The notes under the pieces: generated by a model
Database searches by the model: none
What the model saw: the letters and a program-made list of their open reading frames with translations, nothing else
Told to the model about the DNA's origin: nothing
In this document: piece after piece, positions 35,164 to 43,906 of the stretch
Numbering within the stretch: the stretch's first letter is position 1
Layout of the letters: every line of letters starts with the position of its first letter
Assembly: GCF_008728855.1 (NCBI RefSeq)
Contig: NZ_CP042906.1
Location: 620,001 to 684,000 of the forward strand
DNA: 64,000 nucleotides
Direction of reading: 5' to 3'
Source of the DNA: Hypericibacter terrae
GTDB lineage: Bacteria; Pseudomonadota; Alphaproteobacteria; Dongiales; Dongiaceae
Position numbers and translations under genes: made by a program

Positions 35164-35978
35164 CCAAGTCGGCGGGCGTTCGGATCGCGGCGCCCCGGGC
35201 CCGGCATTTCGGCCGGGTCAACTGGCTGGGACTCTGGTCGCTGCATCAGCGCGAGTTCGGCCGTTTCGCCAAGGGCTATATCGACAATCTGCTCGGGCCG
35301 GTGGTCACCAGCCTGCTGTTCTTCGCGGTGTTCCGGCTGGCGCTGGGCGGGCAGAGCTGGAATGTCCCCGGCATCTCGCTCGCCGACTTCGTGGCGCCGG
35401 CGCTGATCATGATGGCCGTGGCCGAGCGCGCGCTCTCCTCGACCTCGGCCTCGATCCTCTATGACAAGCATACCGGCGCGCTCTCCGACGTGCTGATGCC
35501 GCCCTTGTCGGCGCTGGAACGGGTGTTGGGCTACGCCTTCGCCGCCACCAGCTCCGGGCTCGTGATCGGCTTCGTGGTGGCGCTCTGCCTGGCGCCTTTC
35601 GCGCATTACGCGCTCACCGGCCTGCCGGCGATCCTGTTCTTCGCGGTCGGCGGCGGGCTGCTGTTCGGGTTCCTCGGCGTGCTGGTGGGCATGTGGTCGA
35701 CGCGCTGGGATCACTACACGGCGGCCCATACCTTCGTCTTCATCCCGACCTCGTTCTTCTCGGGCATGTTCCTGCCGGTGGCCGTGCTGCCGGAGATCGG
35801 GCAGAGGCTGGTGGCGCTCAATCCGTTCTATTACGCGCTCGACGGCGTGCGCGGCGGCCTCACCGGCTGGCGCGAGAGCGATCCGATCCTGGGCGCGGCG
35901 GTGCTGATCGGCTGCAATCTCGTGATCGGCGCCATCGTCTGGCGCCTGATGGCGCGCGGATATCGCGTCAAGCCGTAG
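35160..35978 (+). CDS. ABC-2 type transporter permease, second of a pair
   Basis: A 272-aa paralogue of the preceding protein with the same topology. The ABC-2 signature region is FGFLGVLVGMWSTRWDHYTAAHTFVFIPTSFFSGMFLP. The cytoplasmic N terminus RHFGRVNWLGLWSLHQREFGRFAKGY aligns with that of the first copy. A tandem permease pair suggests a heterodimeric channel. The gene is convergent with the PPK2 gene, 12 bp away. Confidence 0.88.
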   Translation: MTKSAGVRIAAPRARHFGRVNWLGLWSLHQREFGRFAKGYIDNLLGPVVTSLLFFAVFRLALGGQSWNVPGISLADFVAPALIMMAVAERALSSTSASILYDKHTGALSDVLMPPLSALERVLGYAFAATSSGLVIGFVVALCLAPFAHYALTGLPAILFFAVGGGLLFGFLGVLVGMWSTRWDHYTAAHTFVFIPTSFFSGMFLPVAVLPEIGQRLVALNPFYYALDGVRGGLTGWRESDPILGAAVLIGCNLVIGAIVWRLMARGYRVKP

Positions 35979-35990
35979 CGCCCGCGTGCC

Positions 35991-36803
35991 TCAGGGCTTC
36001 AGCGCCCGGCGGCCCTTCTTCGCCTTCCGCACCATCTTGCGGATCGCCCTGGCGAGCTCGGGATCGCAGGGCGGCGGCTTCAGGTCGATGCCATCGCCCA
36101 GGCCCTTGGCGATGATCTCGAGGCCCCGGATGCGCGCCCACCATTTGAAGTCGCTCGCCACCAGATTCCAGGGCGCATGCCGGCTCGAGGTCTTCTCGAA
36201 CATCTCGCCGGTCGCGGCGATATAGGCGTCCCACCGGCTGCGATTGCGCAGGTCGTCGGGGGTCAGCTTCCAGCGCTTGTAGGAGGTCTCCATCCGCTCC
36301 TCGAAGCGGCGGAGCTGCTCCTCGGGCGAGATATGGAGGAAGATCTTGATCACGCGGATCCCGTCGTCGACCAGCATCCGCTCGAACTCGACGATTTCCC
36401 GATAGGCGCGCTTCCACACCGGGGGCTCGATCAGCTTCTCGACTCGTTCGACCCGCACGCGGCCGTACCAGGAACGGTCGAACACGGCGAGCTCGCCGTG
36501 GTCGGGCATGCGGCGCCAGAAACGCTCCAGGTAATGCTCGTTCTGCTCGATCGCGTTCGGCGCGGCGATGGGCCAGATATAGCAGTAGCGGGGATCGAGC
36601 CGGGCGGAGAGGCGGCGGACCAGGCTGCCCTTGCCGGCGGCGTCGGCGCCCTCGAGAACGACGATCCCGCGCCGGCCCTGGCGCAGATAGGCCTGCTGGA
36701 TCTGGAGCAGGGTGGTCTGGACCGCCTTGAGCTTGTCGTCATAGGTCTCCTCGTCGGGCAGCTTGCGGCTGAGATCGGCCTTGGCGAGGTCGGGGATCGG
36801 CAT
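35991..36803 (-). CDS. Polyphosphate kinase 2 family protein
   Basis: A 270-aa PPK2 with the P-loop-kinase fold, which uses polyphosphate to phosphorylate nucleotides. Walker A is GADAAGKGS, Walker B is VFDRSWYGRVRVERVE, and the lid has the basic stretch FEERMETSYKRWKLTPDDLRNRSRW. The single-domain size fits class I/III PPK2. ATG 36803 has GGAGGACC-type pairing sequence upstream; the frame extends to 36896 without conservation. Its promoter lies in the 338-bp gap shared with argD. Confidence 0.9.
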   Translation of the reverse strand: MPIPDLAKADLSRKLPDEETYDDKLKAVQTTLLQIQQAYLRQGRRGIVVLEGADAAGKGSLVRRLSARLDPRYCYIWPIAAPNAIEQNEHYLERFWRRMPDHGELAVFDRSWYGRVRVERVEKLIEPPVWKRAYREIVEFERMLVDDGIRVIKIFLHISPEEQLRRFEERMETSYKRWKLTPDDLRNRSRWDAYIAATGEMFEKTSSRHAPWNLVASDFKWWARIRGLEIIAKGLGDGIDLKPPPCDPELARAIRKMVRKAKKGRRALKP

Positions 36804-36929
36804 GGGAGGACCTTCCGGAAGGGGAACGAGATCGACCAAGCGGTGGCGGCCATGTCGGCCGCCTAGAAGGCTGAGCCACCACGCGAATTTGCGCAAGACA
36901 GGGTTGCATCACGGGCCCGGCCCCTTCGG

Positions 36930-36959
36930 TTGACAGGCCGGGGGCCCCCGCCCGATAGT
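36930..36959 (+). promoter_or_regulatory. Sigma-70-type promoter for argD
   Basis: TTGACA at 36930-36935 and GATAGT at 36954-36959 with 18-bp spacing. Transcription from about 36966 would give a leader of roughly 175 bases before argD, which contains the hairpin at 37094-37117. Confidence 0.55.
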
Positions 36960-37093
36960 CTCAACCCTTCCGCCCTTCCCGCCGGAAAATCCCGGAAAGC
37001 CTTGATGGGGCTGCCCGTTGCCGGGTCTGCCCCAGCCGGGGACGCGTTTTGCTTCGGTCGGGGCGGGCCGATAGAAAGCGATCTGTTCCTTGG

Positions 37094-37117
37094 GGGCCCC
37101 GTCGGGGCCCGGGTTTT
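37094..37117 (+). terminator. Terminator-like hairpin in the argD leader
   Basis: A 7-bp G/C stem, GGGCCCC-GTC-GGGGCCC, followed by GGGTTTT. It lies 25 bases before the argD start and just ahead of the ribosome-binding site AAAAAGGAGG. It could act as an attenuator or simply slow read-through. The 338-bp gap 36804-37141 otherwise shows only the promoter above and GC-rich sequence. Confidence 0.45.
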
Positions 37118-37141
37118 GTCAGAAAAAGGAGGCCACATCCA

Positions 37142-38329
37142 ATGTCCGCGTCGTCTGCCTCTGCGTTGTTGCCGGTTTATGCGCGCGCCGATCTCGCTTT
37201 CGAGCGGGGCGAGGGCGCCTACCTGTTCGGCAACGACGGGCGACGTTACTTGGATTTCGCCTCGGGCATCGCGGTCACGGCGTTGGGCCATGCCCATCCG
37301 CATCTGGTGAGGGCGCTGAAGGATCAGGCCGAGAAGGTCTGGCACACCTCGAATCTGTATCGGATTCCCGAGGGCGAAAGGCTGGCCGACCGGCTGGCGG
37401 CGGCGAGCTTCGCCGACCGCGTCTTCTTCACCAATTCGGGCGCCGAGGCGATCGAATGCGGCATCAAGATGAGCCGCAAATGGCAGGATGATTTCGGCGA
37501 TCCCAAGCGCTATCGCATCATCGCGACCGAGGGCGCCTTCCATGGCCGCACGCTGGCGACGATCGCGGCCGGCGGCCAGGAGAAGCACCTCAAGGGCTTC
37601 GCGCCCACGGTCGAAGGCTTCGATCATGTCGCCTATGGCAATCTGAACGAGCTGCGCAATGCGATCGGGCCGGAGACGGCCGCGGTTCTGGTCGAGCCGG
37701 TGCAGGGCGAGGGCGGCATGCGCGCGGCCTCGATCGAATATCTGAAGGGCTTGCGCCAGGTCTGCGACGAGTTCGGCCTGCTGCTGTTCTTCGACGAGGT
37801 CCAGTGCGGCATGGGCCGGACCGGCAAGCTCTTCGCTCATGAATGGGCGGGGGTGACGCCGGACATCGTGGCCACGGCCAAGGGCATCGGCGGCGGCTTC
37901 CCGATGGGCGCCTGTCTTGCCACGGAGAAAGTGGCCGCGGCCATGACACCCGGGAGCCATGGCTCGACCTTCGGCGGCAATCCGCTCGGCATGGCGGTCG
38001 GCAATGCCGTGCTCGACATCATGCTGGCGGACGGATTCCTGCCCCATGTCGAGGCGATGGGCGCGCTGCTGCAGAAGCGTGTCGCGGCGCTGGTGGCGAA
38101 ATATCCGAAGGTCTTCGAGGAGGTGCGCGGCAAGGGCCTGATGCTGGGCCTGAAATGCCGCGTGCCCAATACCGACATGCAGACCAGGCTGCGCGAGGCG
38201 GGGCTGCTGACGGTCGGTGCCGGCGACAATGTGGTCCGCCTGCTGCCGCCGCTGATCATCGAGGAACGCCATATCGACGAGGCCTTGGCTGTCCTCGACA
38301 AGGTGGCCAAAGCCTGGCCGGAGAACTGA
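37142..38329 (+). CDS. argD: Acetylornithine aminotransferase
   Basis: A 395-aa class III PLP aminotransferase of arginine synthesis; it makes N-acetylornithine from the semialdehyde. Family features: YLDFASGIAVTALGHAHPHLV near the N terminus, FFTNSGAEAIECGIKM for phosphate binding, FDEVQCGMGRTGK, and the PLP Lys in ATAKGIGGGFPMGA. Length is typical. ATG 37142 follows AAAAAGGAGG at ideal distance. It is 3 bp from argF; argD-argF pairing is common in alphaproteobacteria. Confidence 0.96.
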   Translation: MSASSASALLPVYARADLAFERGEGAYLFGNDGRRYLDFASGIAVTALGHAHPHLVRALKDQAEKVWHTSNLYRIPEGERLADRLAAASFADRVFFTNSGAEAIECGIKMSRKWQDDFGDPKRYRIIATEGAFHGRTLATIAAGGQEKHLKGFAPTVEGFDHVAYGNLNELRNAIGPETAAVLVEPVQGEGGMRAASIEYLKGLRQVCDEFGLLLFFDEVQCGMGRTGKLFAHEWAGVTPDIVATAKGIGGGFPMGACLATEKVAAAMTPGSHGSTFGGNPLGMAVGNAVLDIMLADGFLPHVEAMGALLQKRVAALVAKYPKVFEEVRGKGLMLGLKCRVPNTDMQTRLREAGLLTVGAGDNVVRLLPPLIIEERHIDEALAVLDKVAKAWPEN

Positions 38330-38332
38330 GCC

Positions 38333-39265
38333 ATGACCTCCTCTTCGGCCGCGGCCCCGCGGCATTTCCTCGATCTGGACAAGCTCGACACCGCGACGCT
38401 CCGGCGCATCCTCGATGCCGGCCATGCTTGCAAGAAGGGCCAGGTTCCGGGCGGCAAGGAGAAGCCGCTCGCGGGCAAGTCGCTGGCCCTGATCTTCGAG
38501 AAGCCCTCGACGCGCACCCGCGTCTCCTTCGAGCTCGGCATCAAGGAGCTGGGCGGCGAGGCGGTGGTGCTGGAGCGCGACAGCATGCAGCTCGGCCGCG
38601 GCGAGACCGTGGCCGACACCGCGCGCGTGCTCTCGCGCTATGTCGATTGCATCATGGTGCGCACCACCAAGGAGGAGAAGCTCCTGGAGCTGGCGGAGAA
38701 CGCGACGGTGCCGGTCATCAACGGCCTCACCGACCGCACCCATCCCTGCCAGCTCATGGCCGACGTGATGACCTTCGAGGAGCATCGCGGTCCGATCGCC
38801 GGCAAGCGCATCGCCTGGATCGGCGACGGCAACAACATGGCGACCTCCTGGACCCATGCGGCCGTGCGCTTCGGCTTCGAGCTCCGCATCGCCTGTCCGC
38901 CGCAGCTCATGCCGCCGGGCCAGGTGCTGGGCTGGGCCAAGGCCGAGAAAGGCCAGGTCCATGTCACCACCGATCCCAAGGAAGCGGTCAAGGATGCCGA
39001 TTGCATCGTGACCGACGTCTGGGTGTCGATGGGAGACACCGACGCGATGGGACGCCATGTGATGCTGGCCCCCTATCAGGTGACCGAGACGGTGATGGGC
39101 ATGGCCAGGCCCGGCGCCATCTTCATGCATTGCCTGCCCGCCCATCGCGGTGAGGAGGTGACGGCCGGCGTCATCGACGGGGCAAACTCCGTCGTCTGGG
39201 ACGAGGCCGAGAATCGCCTCCACGCCCAGAAGGGGATCCTGCTCTGGTCCCTGGGCGTCATCTGA
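38333..39265 (+). CDS. argF: Ornithine carbamoyltransferase
   Basis: A 310-aa transcarbamylase that forms citrulline from ornithine and carbamoyl phosphate. Carbamoyl-phosphate site: [13 protein letters not shown]. Further motifs are MQLGRGE, the [12 protein letters not shown] segment, the ornithine-binding VWVSMGD and the [13 protein letters not shown] signature. Complete and of normal length. Second gene of the argD-argF-hslO unit. Confidence 0.97.
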   Translation: MTSSSAAAPRHFLDLDKLDTATLRRILDAGHACKKGQVPGGKEKPLAGKSLALIFEKPSTRTRVSFELGIKELGGEAVVLERDSMQLGRGETVADTARVLSRYVDCIMVRTTKEEKLLELAENATVPVINGLTDRTHPCQLMADVMTFEEHRGPIAGKRIAWIGDGNNMATSWTHAAVRFGFELRIACPPQLMPPGQVLGWAKAEKGQVHVTTDPKEAVKDADCIVTDVWVSMGDTDAMGRHVMLAPYQVTETVMGMARPGAIFMHCLPAHRGEEVTAGVIDGANSVVWDEAENRLHAQKGILLWSLGVI

Positions 39266-39294
39266 TCCGAGTCCTGAGTCGAGAACCGAGAGAC

Positions 39295-40215
39295 GTGAGC
39301 GCAATTCCCGATATCGCCGACGATCGCGTCCTTCCGTTCCAGATCGAAGCCAGCGCGCTGCGCGGCCGGATCCTGCGCATGGGGCCGCTGCTGGACGAGG
39401 TCCTGCGGCACCATGCCTATCCGAAACCGGTGGCCGAGCGGCTGGCGGAGATGCTGGCGCTGGCGGCGCTCCTCTCGGGCGCGCTCAAGTTCGAGGGCGT
39501 CTTCACGCTCCAGATCAAGGGCGACGGGCCGGTCAAGCTGATGGTCGCCGACGTCACCAGCGCCGGCCATATGCGGGGCTATGCGCAGTTCGATGCCGGG
39601 GCCGTGGCAGCGCTGGCGTCGGGGCCGACGCCCTCGGTGCCGAAGCTCTTCGGTGCCGGGTATCTGGCGCTCACCGTCGATCAGGGCGTCCATACCGAGC
39701 GCTATCAGGGAATCGTCGAGCTGACGGGATCGACCCTCGCCGAATGCGTCCATGGCTATTTCCGCCAGTCCGAACAGCTCGAGGCGGCGGTCATGGTGGC
39801 GGCCCGCGCCCCCGCCGACGGGGGCAACCAGGGCTGGCGCGCCGGCGCTCTCATGTTGCAGCGCCTGCCCACCAGCGGCACCGAGATGGCGCTCGACGAT
39901 GCCGACGAGGCCTGGCGCCGCGCGCTCATCCTGATGTCGAGCTGCAGCCCGGCCGAGCTGACGTCGACCGCGCTCGCTTCCGAAGACGTTCTCTTCCGCC
40001 TGTTCCATGAGGATGGCGTGCGGGTGTTCCGCGACCATCCGCTCGAGGCCAGATGCCGCTGCTCGCGCGAGCGTGTGGTACGCGTGCTCGAGGCCCTGCC
40101 GCGCCAGGACCTCGACGAGATGAAGGTCGAAGGCGAGGTCGTGGTGACCTGCGAGTTCTGCAGCCGGGTCTATCGCTTCGACGACACCGAGATCGCGGCG
40201 CTGATCAAGGGCTGA
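39295..40215 (+). CDS. hslO: Hsp33-family redox chaperone
   Basis: A 306-aa redox-switched holdase that protects proteins during oxidative stress. The N-terminal domain has HHAYPKPVAERLAEMLALAALL and GYAQFD. The C-terminal zinc switch shows the expected Cys pairs C-x-C (ARCRCSRERV) and C-x2-C (VTCEFCSRVY). GTG at 39295 is the start. It sits 29 bp after argF, an order often seen in alphaproteobacteria. Confidence 0.95.
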   Translation: MSAIPDIADDRVLPFQIEASALRGRILRMGPLLDEVLRHHAYPKPVAERLAEMLALAALLSGALKFEGVFTLQIKGDGPVKLMVADVTSAGHMRGYAQFDAGAVAALASGPTPSVPKLFGAGYLALTVDQGVHTERYQGIVELTGSTLAECVHGYFRQSEQLEAAVMVAARAPADGGNQGWRAGALMLQRLPTSGTEMALDDADEAWRRALILMSSCSPAELTSTALASEDVLFRLFHEDGVRVFRDHPLEARCRCSRERVVRVLEALPRQDLDEMKVEGEVVVTCEFCSRVYRFDDTEIAALIKG

Positions 40216-40250
40216 GACGGGTTGCAATCGATCGGGCTTCGGAGGCCTTG

Positions 40251-40850
40251 ATGAAGCGGTTCTCGACGCAGCGGTTTCTGGGTGTGGTTCTCGTTCTCGC
40301 TGGCGGCCTGCTCGCCGCCTGCGACACGCCGCCCCACCGCGATCCCTTTCCGCAGCTGACCTATGCGCATCTGGGACCGATCAATCTGGACGTGGCGCAG
40401 ATCGCGATCGTCGACGCCTATCAGCCGCCCATGGCCGACCCGCATGTCGAGCAGGATTTCCCGACGCCGCCGGCAGCGGCCGCGCGGCAATGGGCGCAAG
40501 ACCGGCTGAAGGCGGTCGGCAGCGACGGGGTCGCGAAATACACCATCACCGACGGATCGGCGATCGACGTGCCGCTCCCGCGCACCACCGGCCTCGACGG
40601 CATGATCACGCAGGACCAGTCGGACCGCTATGACGTGACCGTCACGGTCCGGCTCGACCTCGAGAACCGCATGGGCAATCACCGTGGCTCGATCACCGCC
40701 ACCGCCAAGCGCAGCGAGACCGCCGCCGAGGACATGACGCTCAACGAGCGCGAGAAGCTCTGGTTCGAGATGACCGACCAGCTGATGAAGCAGCTCAATG
40801 CCGAGCTGGAGAAGCAGATCGGGAGGAATTTGAAGGATTTCGTGCGGTAG
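40251..40850 (+). CDS. Conserved lipoprotein of unknown function
   Basis: A 199-aa predicted lipoprotein: a hydrophobic signal (FLGVVLVLAGGLLAAC) with lipobox LLAAC-D, where Asp after the Cys would favour inner-membrane retention if the E. coli Lol rule applies. The remainder is soluble with FPQLTYAHLGPINLDVAQIAIVDAY and a C-terminal helix-rich region (LNEREKLWFEMTDQLMKQLNAELEKQIGRNL). No catalytic motif is seen. ATG 40251 follows GGAGG at 5-base spacing. Usually seen as a hypothetical protein beside hslO; likely co-transcribed with it. Confidence 0.78.
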   Translation: MKRFSTQRFLGVVLVLAGGLLAACDTPPHRDPFPQLTYAHLGPINLDVAQIAIVDAYQPPMADPHVEQDFPTPPAAAARQWAQDRLKAVGSDGVAKYTITDGSAIDVPLPRTTGLDGMITQDQSDRYDVTVTVRLDLENRMGNHRGSITATAKRSETAAEDMTLNEREKLWFEMTDQLMKQLNAELEKQIGRNLKDFVR

Positions 40851-40855
40851 GAGGA

Positions 40856-40888
40856 CCCCTCCCCTACCCCCTCCCGCAAGGGGAGGGA
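40856..40888 (-). repeat. GC-rich palindromic repeat, copy 8
   Basis: Minus-orientation copy: tail CCCCTCCCCTA then the hairpin CCCCCTCCC-GCAA-GGGGAGGG. It begins 6 bp after the lipoprotein stop and can serve as its terminator. The next copy, about 80 bp on, is the one split by the IS element. Confidence 0.75.
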
Positions 40889-40980
40889 GCGTGAGTGTTT
40901 TTCACCGCTCCCGCATTCTCTTCGCTGCTTTCGCACCACCGCTCCGGTGAATCACGAATTGAACCAGCCCCCTCTCCTTG

Positions 40981-42268
40981 CAGGGCTGTCCGGGGAAACT
41001 CATGCATAACAGAACGCCATCTGGTTGGCTGGGACTTTGGGAGATGGCTTGCTTGGATTGACGGGCGGCGGGCGATCGATACGGTGGAAGGTTTTCCTGG
41101 TAAAGAGCGACTGGCCGACGAGTTCGGCCAGTCGCAGGAGGGGGATTTTCACGCTGTGGAGGCGCGCGCCGATGCGCAGGAGCAGATAGGCGATCATGGC
41201 GGCGAGGACCTGCAGCCGGATGGCATTTTCGTTGTTGCCAAGGAACTTGCGAATATCGAGATGCTGCTTGATCCAGCGGAACAGCAGCTCGATCTGCCAC
41301 CGGGTCTTGTAGAGGGTGGCGATTTCCACGGCCGAGCGGGTCATATCGTTGGTGATGAGGGTGATGACGCCGCCTTTTTCGCGCCGGACCCGGATCCGAC
41401 GCAGCCGGATCGCCAGCTTGGAATCGCCCTTACTGACGAGGCGGACCTCGGCGTCGTCGATGATCCTGAAGCCGTCGCCGACAATCTTCCGGAGCTTGCG
41501 CCGCTTGGTGGCGCGCAAGCGCATGTTGGACTTCGCGCGCGTGACGAAGACCGCCTCGGCGGCGTCGATCTGGCACCACCAACTGTAGCGACAATAGCCT
41601 TTGTCGAAGACATAGGTGGCTCCGGCCTCGATCGGCACGCGCCGGCCCACCTCGATGTCGTTGATGGTGGCCGGCGTGACCTCGACCGAGCAGGGGCGAT
41701 CGGCCTTGGGATCGTAGACGACATGCATCTTCATGCCGCGGATCCGGCCGTTCCAGTCCGCCCAGGCGCAGACCTTGCCCAGCGGAATCGGCGAGGCGTC
41801 GATCAAACGCAGCATCTCGTTCCCTTCCTGGCGAGCCAGCCGATCCACCTCCTGGGAAAGCGTGCCAAACAGCCCCGCAAACACACTCACTGGACGGCGC
41901 GCATTGGCATCCGACAAGGTCGAACGAACCAGCTTCCCGACCCCCAGATGGTAGTGATGCTGGGAGTTGGCGTTGAAACCCGCCTCCACCCCCCGCAGGC
42001 TCTTGGCGTGGCTGAGCTGGGCGTAGATCAGCGCCACCAGATGATCCCAGCTCTTGAAGGATTTGTCGTAGGCATCGCCGTCGTGGCGCTCCACCAGCGT
42101 GCGGAATTGACGCCGATCGATGGGTTTCAGCAGGCTCACGAAGATGCTACCCATGTACTGCATGCCCGGTTCCCTTTCTGAGTCTCGACAACCAGAAAGT
42201 ACCCGGAAAACCTCCGGAAAACCGGGCATGCGCCCGCGACCTATCGACTCATTCCCCGGACAGCCCTG
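40981..42268. mobile_element. Complete IS4-family insertion sequence
   Basis: A 1,288-bp element with perfect 17-bp terminal inverted repeats CAGGGCTGTCCGGGGAA (40981-40997 and, reversed, 42252-42268). A perfect 9-bp target duplication CTCTCCTTG lies outside them (40972-40980 and 42269-42277). One intact transposase gene fills the minus strand. Intact ends, duplication and ORF suggest recent arrival and possible activity. The duplication lies within palindromic repeat copy 9. Confidence 0.93.
41000..42163 (-). CDS. IS4-family transposase
   Basis: A 387-aa DDE transposase. The N-terminal 70 residues (SIFVSLLKPIDRRQFRTLVERHDG) are the DUF4372 domain of this IS4 subgroup. The catalytic core includes IDASPIPLGKV, VFDKGYCRYSWW and the IS4 signature Y-x2-R-x3-E-x6-K, seen as YKTRWQIELLFRWIK. 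ATG 42163 lies inside the IS and has AGGGAA 8 bases upstream; a longer frame runs outside the element and is not real. The stop is 20 bases from the left end. No frameshift. Confidence 0.93.
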   Translation of the reverse strand: MQYMGSIFVSLLKPIDRRQFRTLVERHDGDAYDKSFKSWDHLVALIYAQLSHAKSLRGVEAGFNANSQHHYHLGVGKLVRSTLSDANARRPVSVFAGLFGTLSQEVDRLARQEGNEMLRLIDASPIPLGKVCAWADWNGRIRGMKMHVVYDPKADRPCSVEVTPATINDIEVGRRVPIEAGATYVFDKGYCRYSWWCQIDAAEAVFVTRAKSNMRLRATKRRKLRKIVGDGFRIIDDAEVRLVSKGDSKLAIRLRRIRVRREKGGVITLITNDMTRSAVEIATLYKTRWQIELLFRWIKQHLDIRKFLGNNENAIRLQVLAAMIAYLLLRIGARLHSVKIPLLRLAELVGQSLFTRKTFHRIDRPPPVNPSKPSPKVPANQMAFCYA

Positions 42269-42404
42269 CTCTCCTTGCGGGGAGGGGGTAGGGGGAGGGG
42301 TTGTTTCAGAATGGAGTGGCAATATCGATTGTGGGTCGCGATCGAAGCTTTGAAGTAGAGCGAAGCGATCACGTCGACTTGGAGGGGCCGCCGCTCGGTG
42401 TTGG

Positions 42405-43856
42405 CTACCCCCGCCAATAGGTCCGGCTGAGCAGCACGAGGACCGTGAGGAGCTCGAGGCGGCCGAGCATCATGGCGAGAGACAGCAGCCACTTGGCGCC
42501 GTCATGAAGGCTCGCATAGTTGCCGATGGGCCCGATCTCGGGGGTCAGGCCGGGCCCGACATTGGCGATCGCCTGGGCGACGGCGCTCATCGCTGCCACC
42601 AGATCCATTCCGAACGCGCTGACCGCGATCGAGATCGCGGCAAACGTGGCGATATAGAACACGATGAAGCTCAGGACGGAACGCACCACTTCATCGCTGA
42701 TGGGTAAACCGTTATAGAATGGCAGCGTCACCCGATGAGGGTGGATCATGTGCGCGATCTGCGAACGCGCCACCGCACCGACCACACAGATGCGGAAGAA
42801 CTTGATGCCGCCCGCTGTCGATCCCGTGCAGGCGCCGAGGAACAGCAGCACCATGAACATGACCATCGGCATCGAGCCCCAGACGAGATAGTCCTCCGAG
42901 GCGAATCCCGTCGTGGTGATGATGGAAACGACGTTGAAGCTGGAGCTGCGCAAGGAGTCTCCGAACGCCCTCCCGTTGACCTCCCACTGCCAGAAGGTCA
43001 TGCCGGCGGCGAAGAGCAGGACGCAAAGCAGGTACCAGCGCGTCTGGTCGTCATGCCAGAGCCAGGTAAGATCGCCGCGTGCAGCCCGCGCCAGCAGCAC
43101 GAACGTCATGCCGGCGATCAGCATGAAGAAGGTGAGTATCCATTCGACGGCGGGGCTGTGGAAGTATCCGACCGATGCGTCGTGGGTCGAAAAACCGCCC
43201 GTCGCCAGCGTGGCCATCGCATGGCAGACCGCGTCGAAAGCCGGCATGCCGGCGATCACGAGCGCAACTGCGCAGATCGTGGTGAGAGTCACATAGACCG
43301 AGATCAGTACGCTCGAGACCTGGCTGACCCGCGGACGGATTTTTTCAGATTTGTCCGAAGATTCCATGCGGAAGAGCTGCATCCCGCCCACCCGGAGGAT
43401 CGGGAATATCGTGACCGCGATGACGATGATGCCGATGCCCCCGACCCAATGCAGCAGGGCGCGCCAGAGCAGCACGCCCATGGGCCGGCCGTCCAGATTG
43501 GGCAGGACGGAGGCCCCGGTCGTGGTCAGTCCCGACATGCTCTCGAAATAGGCATCGGTGAAATCGAGTCCTGCCCGCGTCAGCATGAGCGGGAGCGTCG
43601 CGAAGCCTGCCAGTACGATCCAGCTGACGGTCACCAGCAGAAAGCCCTCGCGGGCCCGGAGCTGCGGCGGTTCGGCTTGACGAAATCCCAGCACCATCGC
43701 GGCGCCGGCGACGCCCGTCGAGATCGCCGACAGTGAGAAGGCCCGCCAGTCGGGGTCGCCCGCCAGCGCGTCGATCGCCGCGGGCAGCAGCATGGCGGCG
43801 GCGAGCGCCAGCAGCAGGAAGCCGATGATGAAGAACACCGCGCGGAAATCAGGCAT
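42405..43856 (-). CDS. trkH: TrkH-family potassium uptake protein
   Basis: A 483-aa K+ translocating membrane subunit with four M1-P-M2 repeats. Selectivity-loop regions include SMSGLTTTGASVL, ATGGFSTHDAS, TTTGFASEDYL and, less clearly, IANVGPGLTPEIG. It needs the NAD-binding regulator TrkA, which is not in the window. Upstream (higher coordinates) is folE, 50 bp away on the same strand. The 3' side abuts the IS-split repeat. Confidence 0.93.
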   Translation of the reverse strand: MPDFRAVFFIIGFLLLALAAAMLLPAAIDALAGDPDWRAFSLSAISTGVAGAAMVLGFRQAEPPQLRAREGFLLVTVSWIVLAGFATLPLMLTRAGLDFTDAYFESMSGLTTTGASVLPNLDGRPMGVLLWRALLHWVGGIGIIVIAVTIFPILRVGGMQLFRMESSDKSEKIRPRVSQVSSVLISVYVTLTTICAVALVIAGMPAFDAVCHAMATLATGGFSTHDASVGYFHSPAVEWILTFFMLIAGMTFVLLARAARGDLTWLWHDDQTRWYLLCVLLFAAGMTFWQWEVNGRAFGDSLRSSSFNVVSIITTTGFASEDYLVWGSMPMVMFMVLLFLGACTGSTAGGIKFFRICVVGAVARSQIAHMIHPHRVTLPFYNGLPISDEVVRSVLSFIVFYIATFAAISIAVSAFGMDLVAAMSAVAQAIANVGPGLTPEIGPIGNYASLHDGAKWLLSLAMMLGRLELLTVLVLLSRTYWRG

Positions 43857-43906
43857 GGCGCCCGAGTCGCCCGGTCAATGTCCTGGGCCTGCGTCCCGTC
43901 CTGGGA

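Larger units (their letters stand above)
40968..42300 (+). repeat. GC-rich palindromic repeat, copy 9, split by the IS4-family element
   Basis: The left part is 40968-40980. The right part resumes at 42278 with CGGGGAGGGGG and the tail TAGGGGGAGGGG. Deleting the IS plus one 9-bp duplication restores a hairpin with 10-bp arms (one mismatch) around TTGC and the family tail. The stretch 42301-42404 up to trkH shows nothing further. Confidence 0.7.

Noticed and set aside
42164-42322. N-terminal extension of the transposase beyond the IS end
   Set aside because: The frame runs through the terminal repeat into flanking palindromic repeat; the conserved protein starts at ATG 42163.
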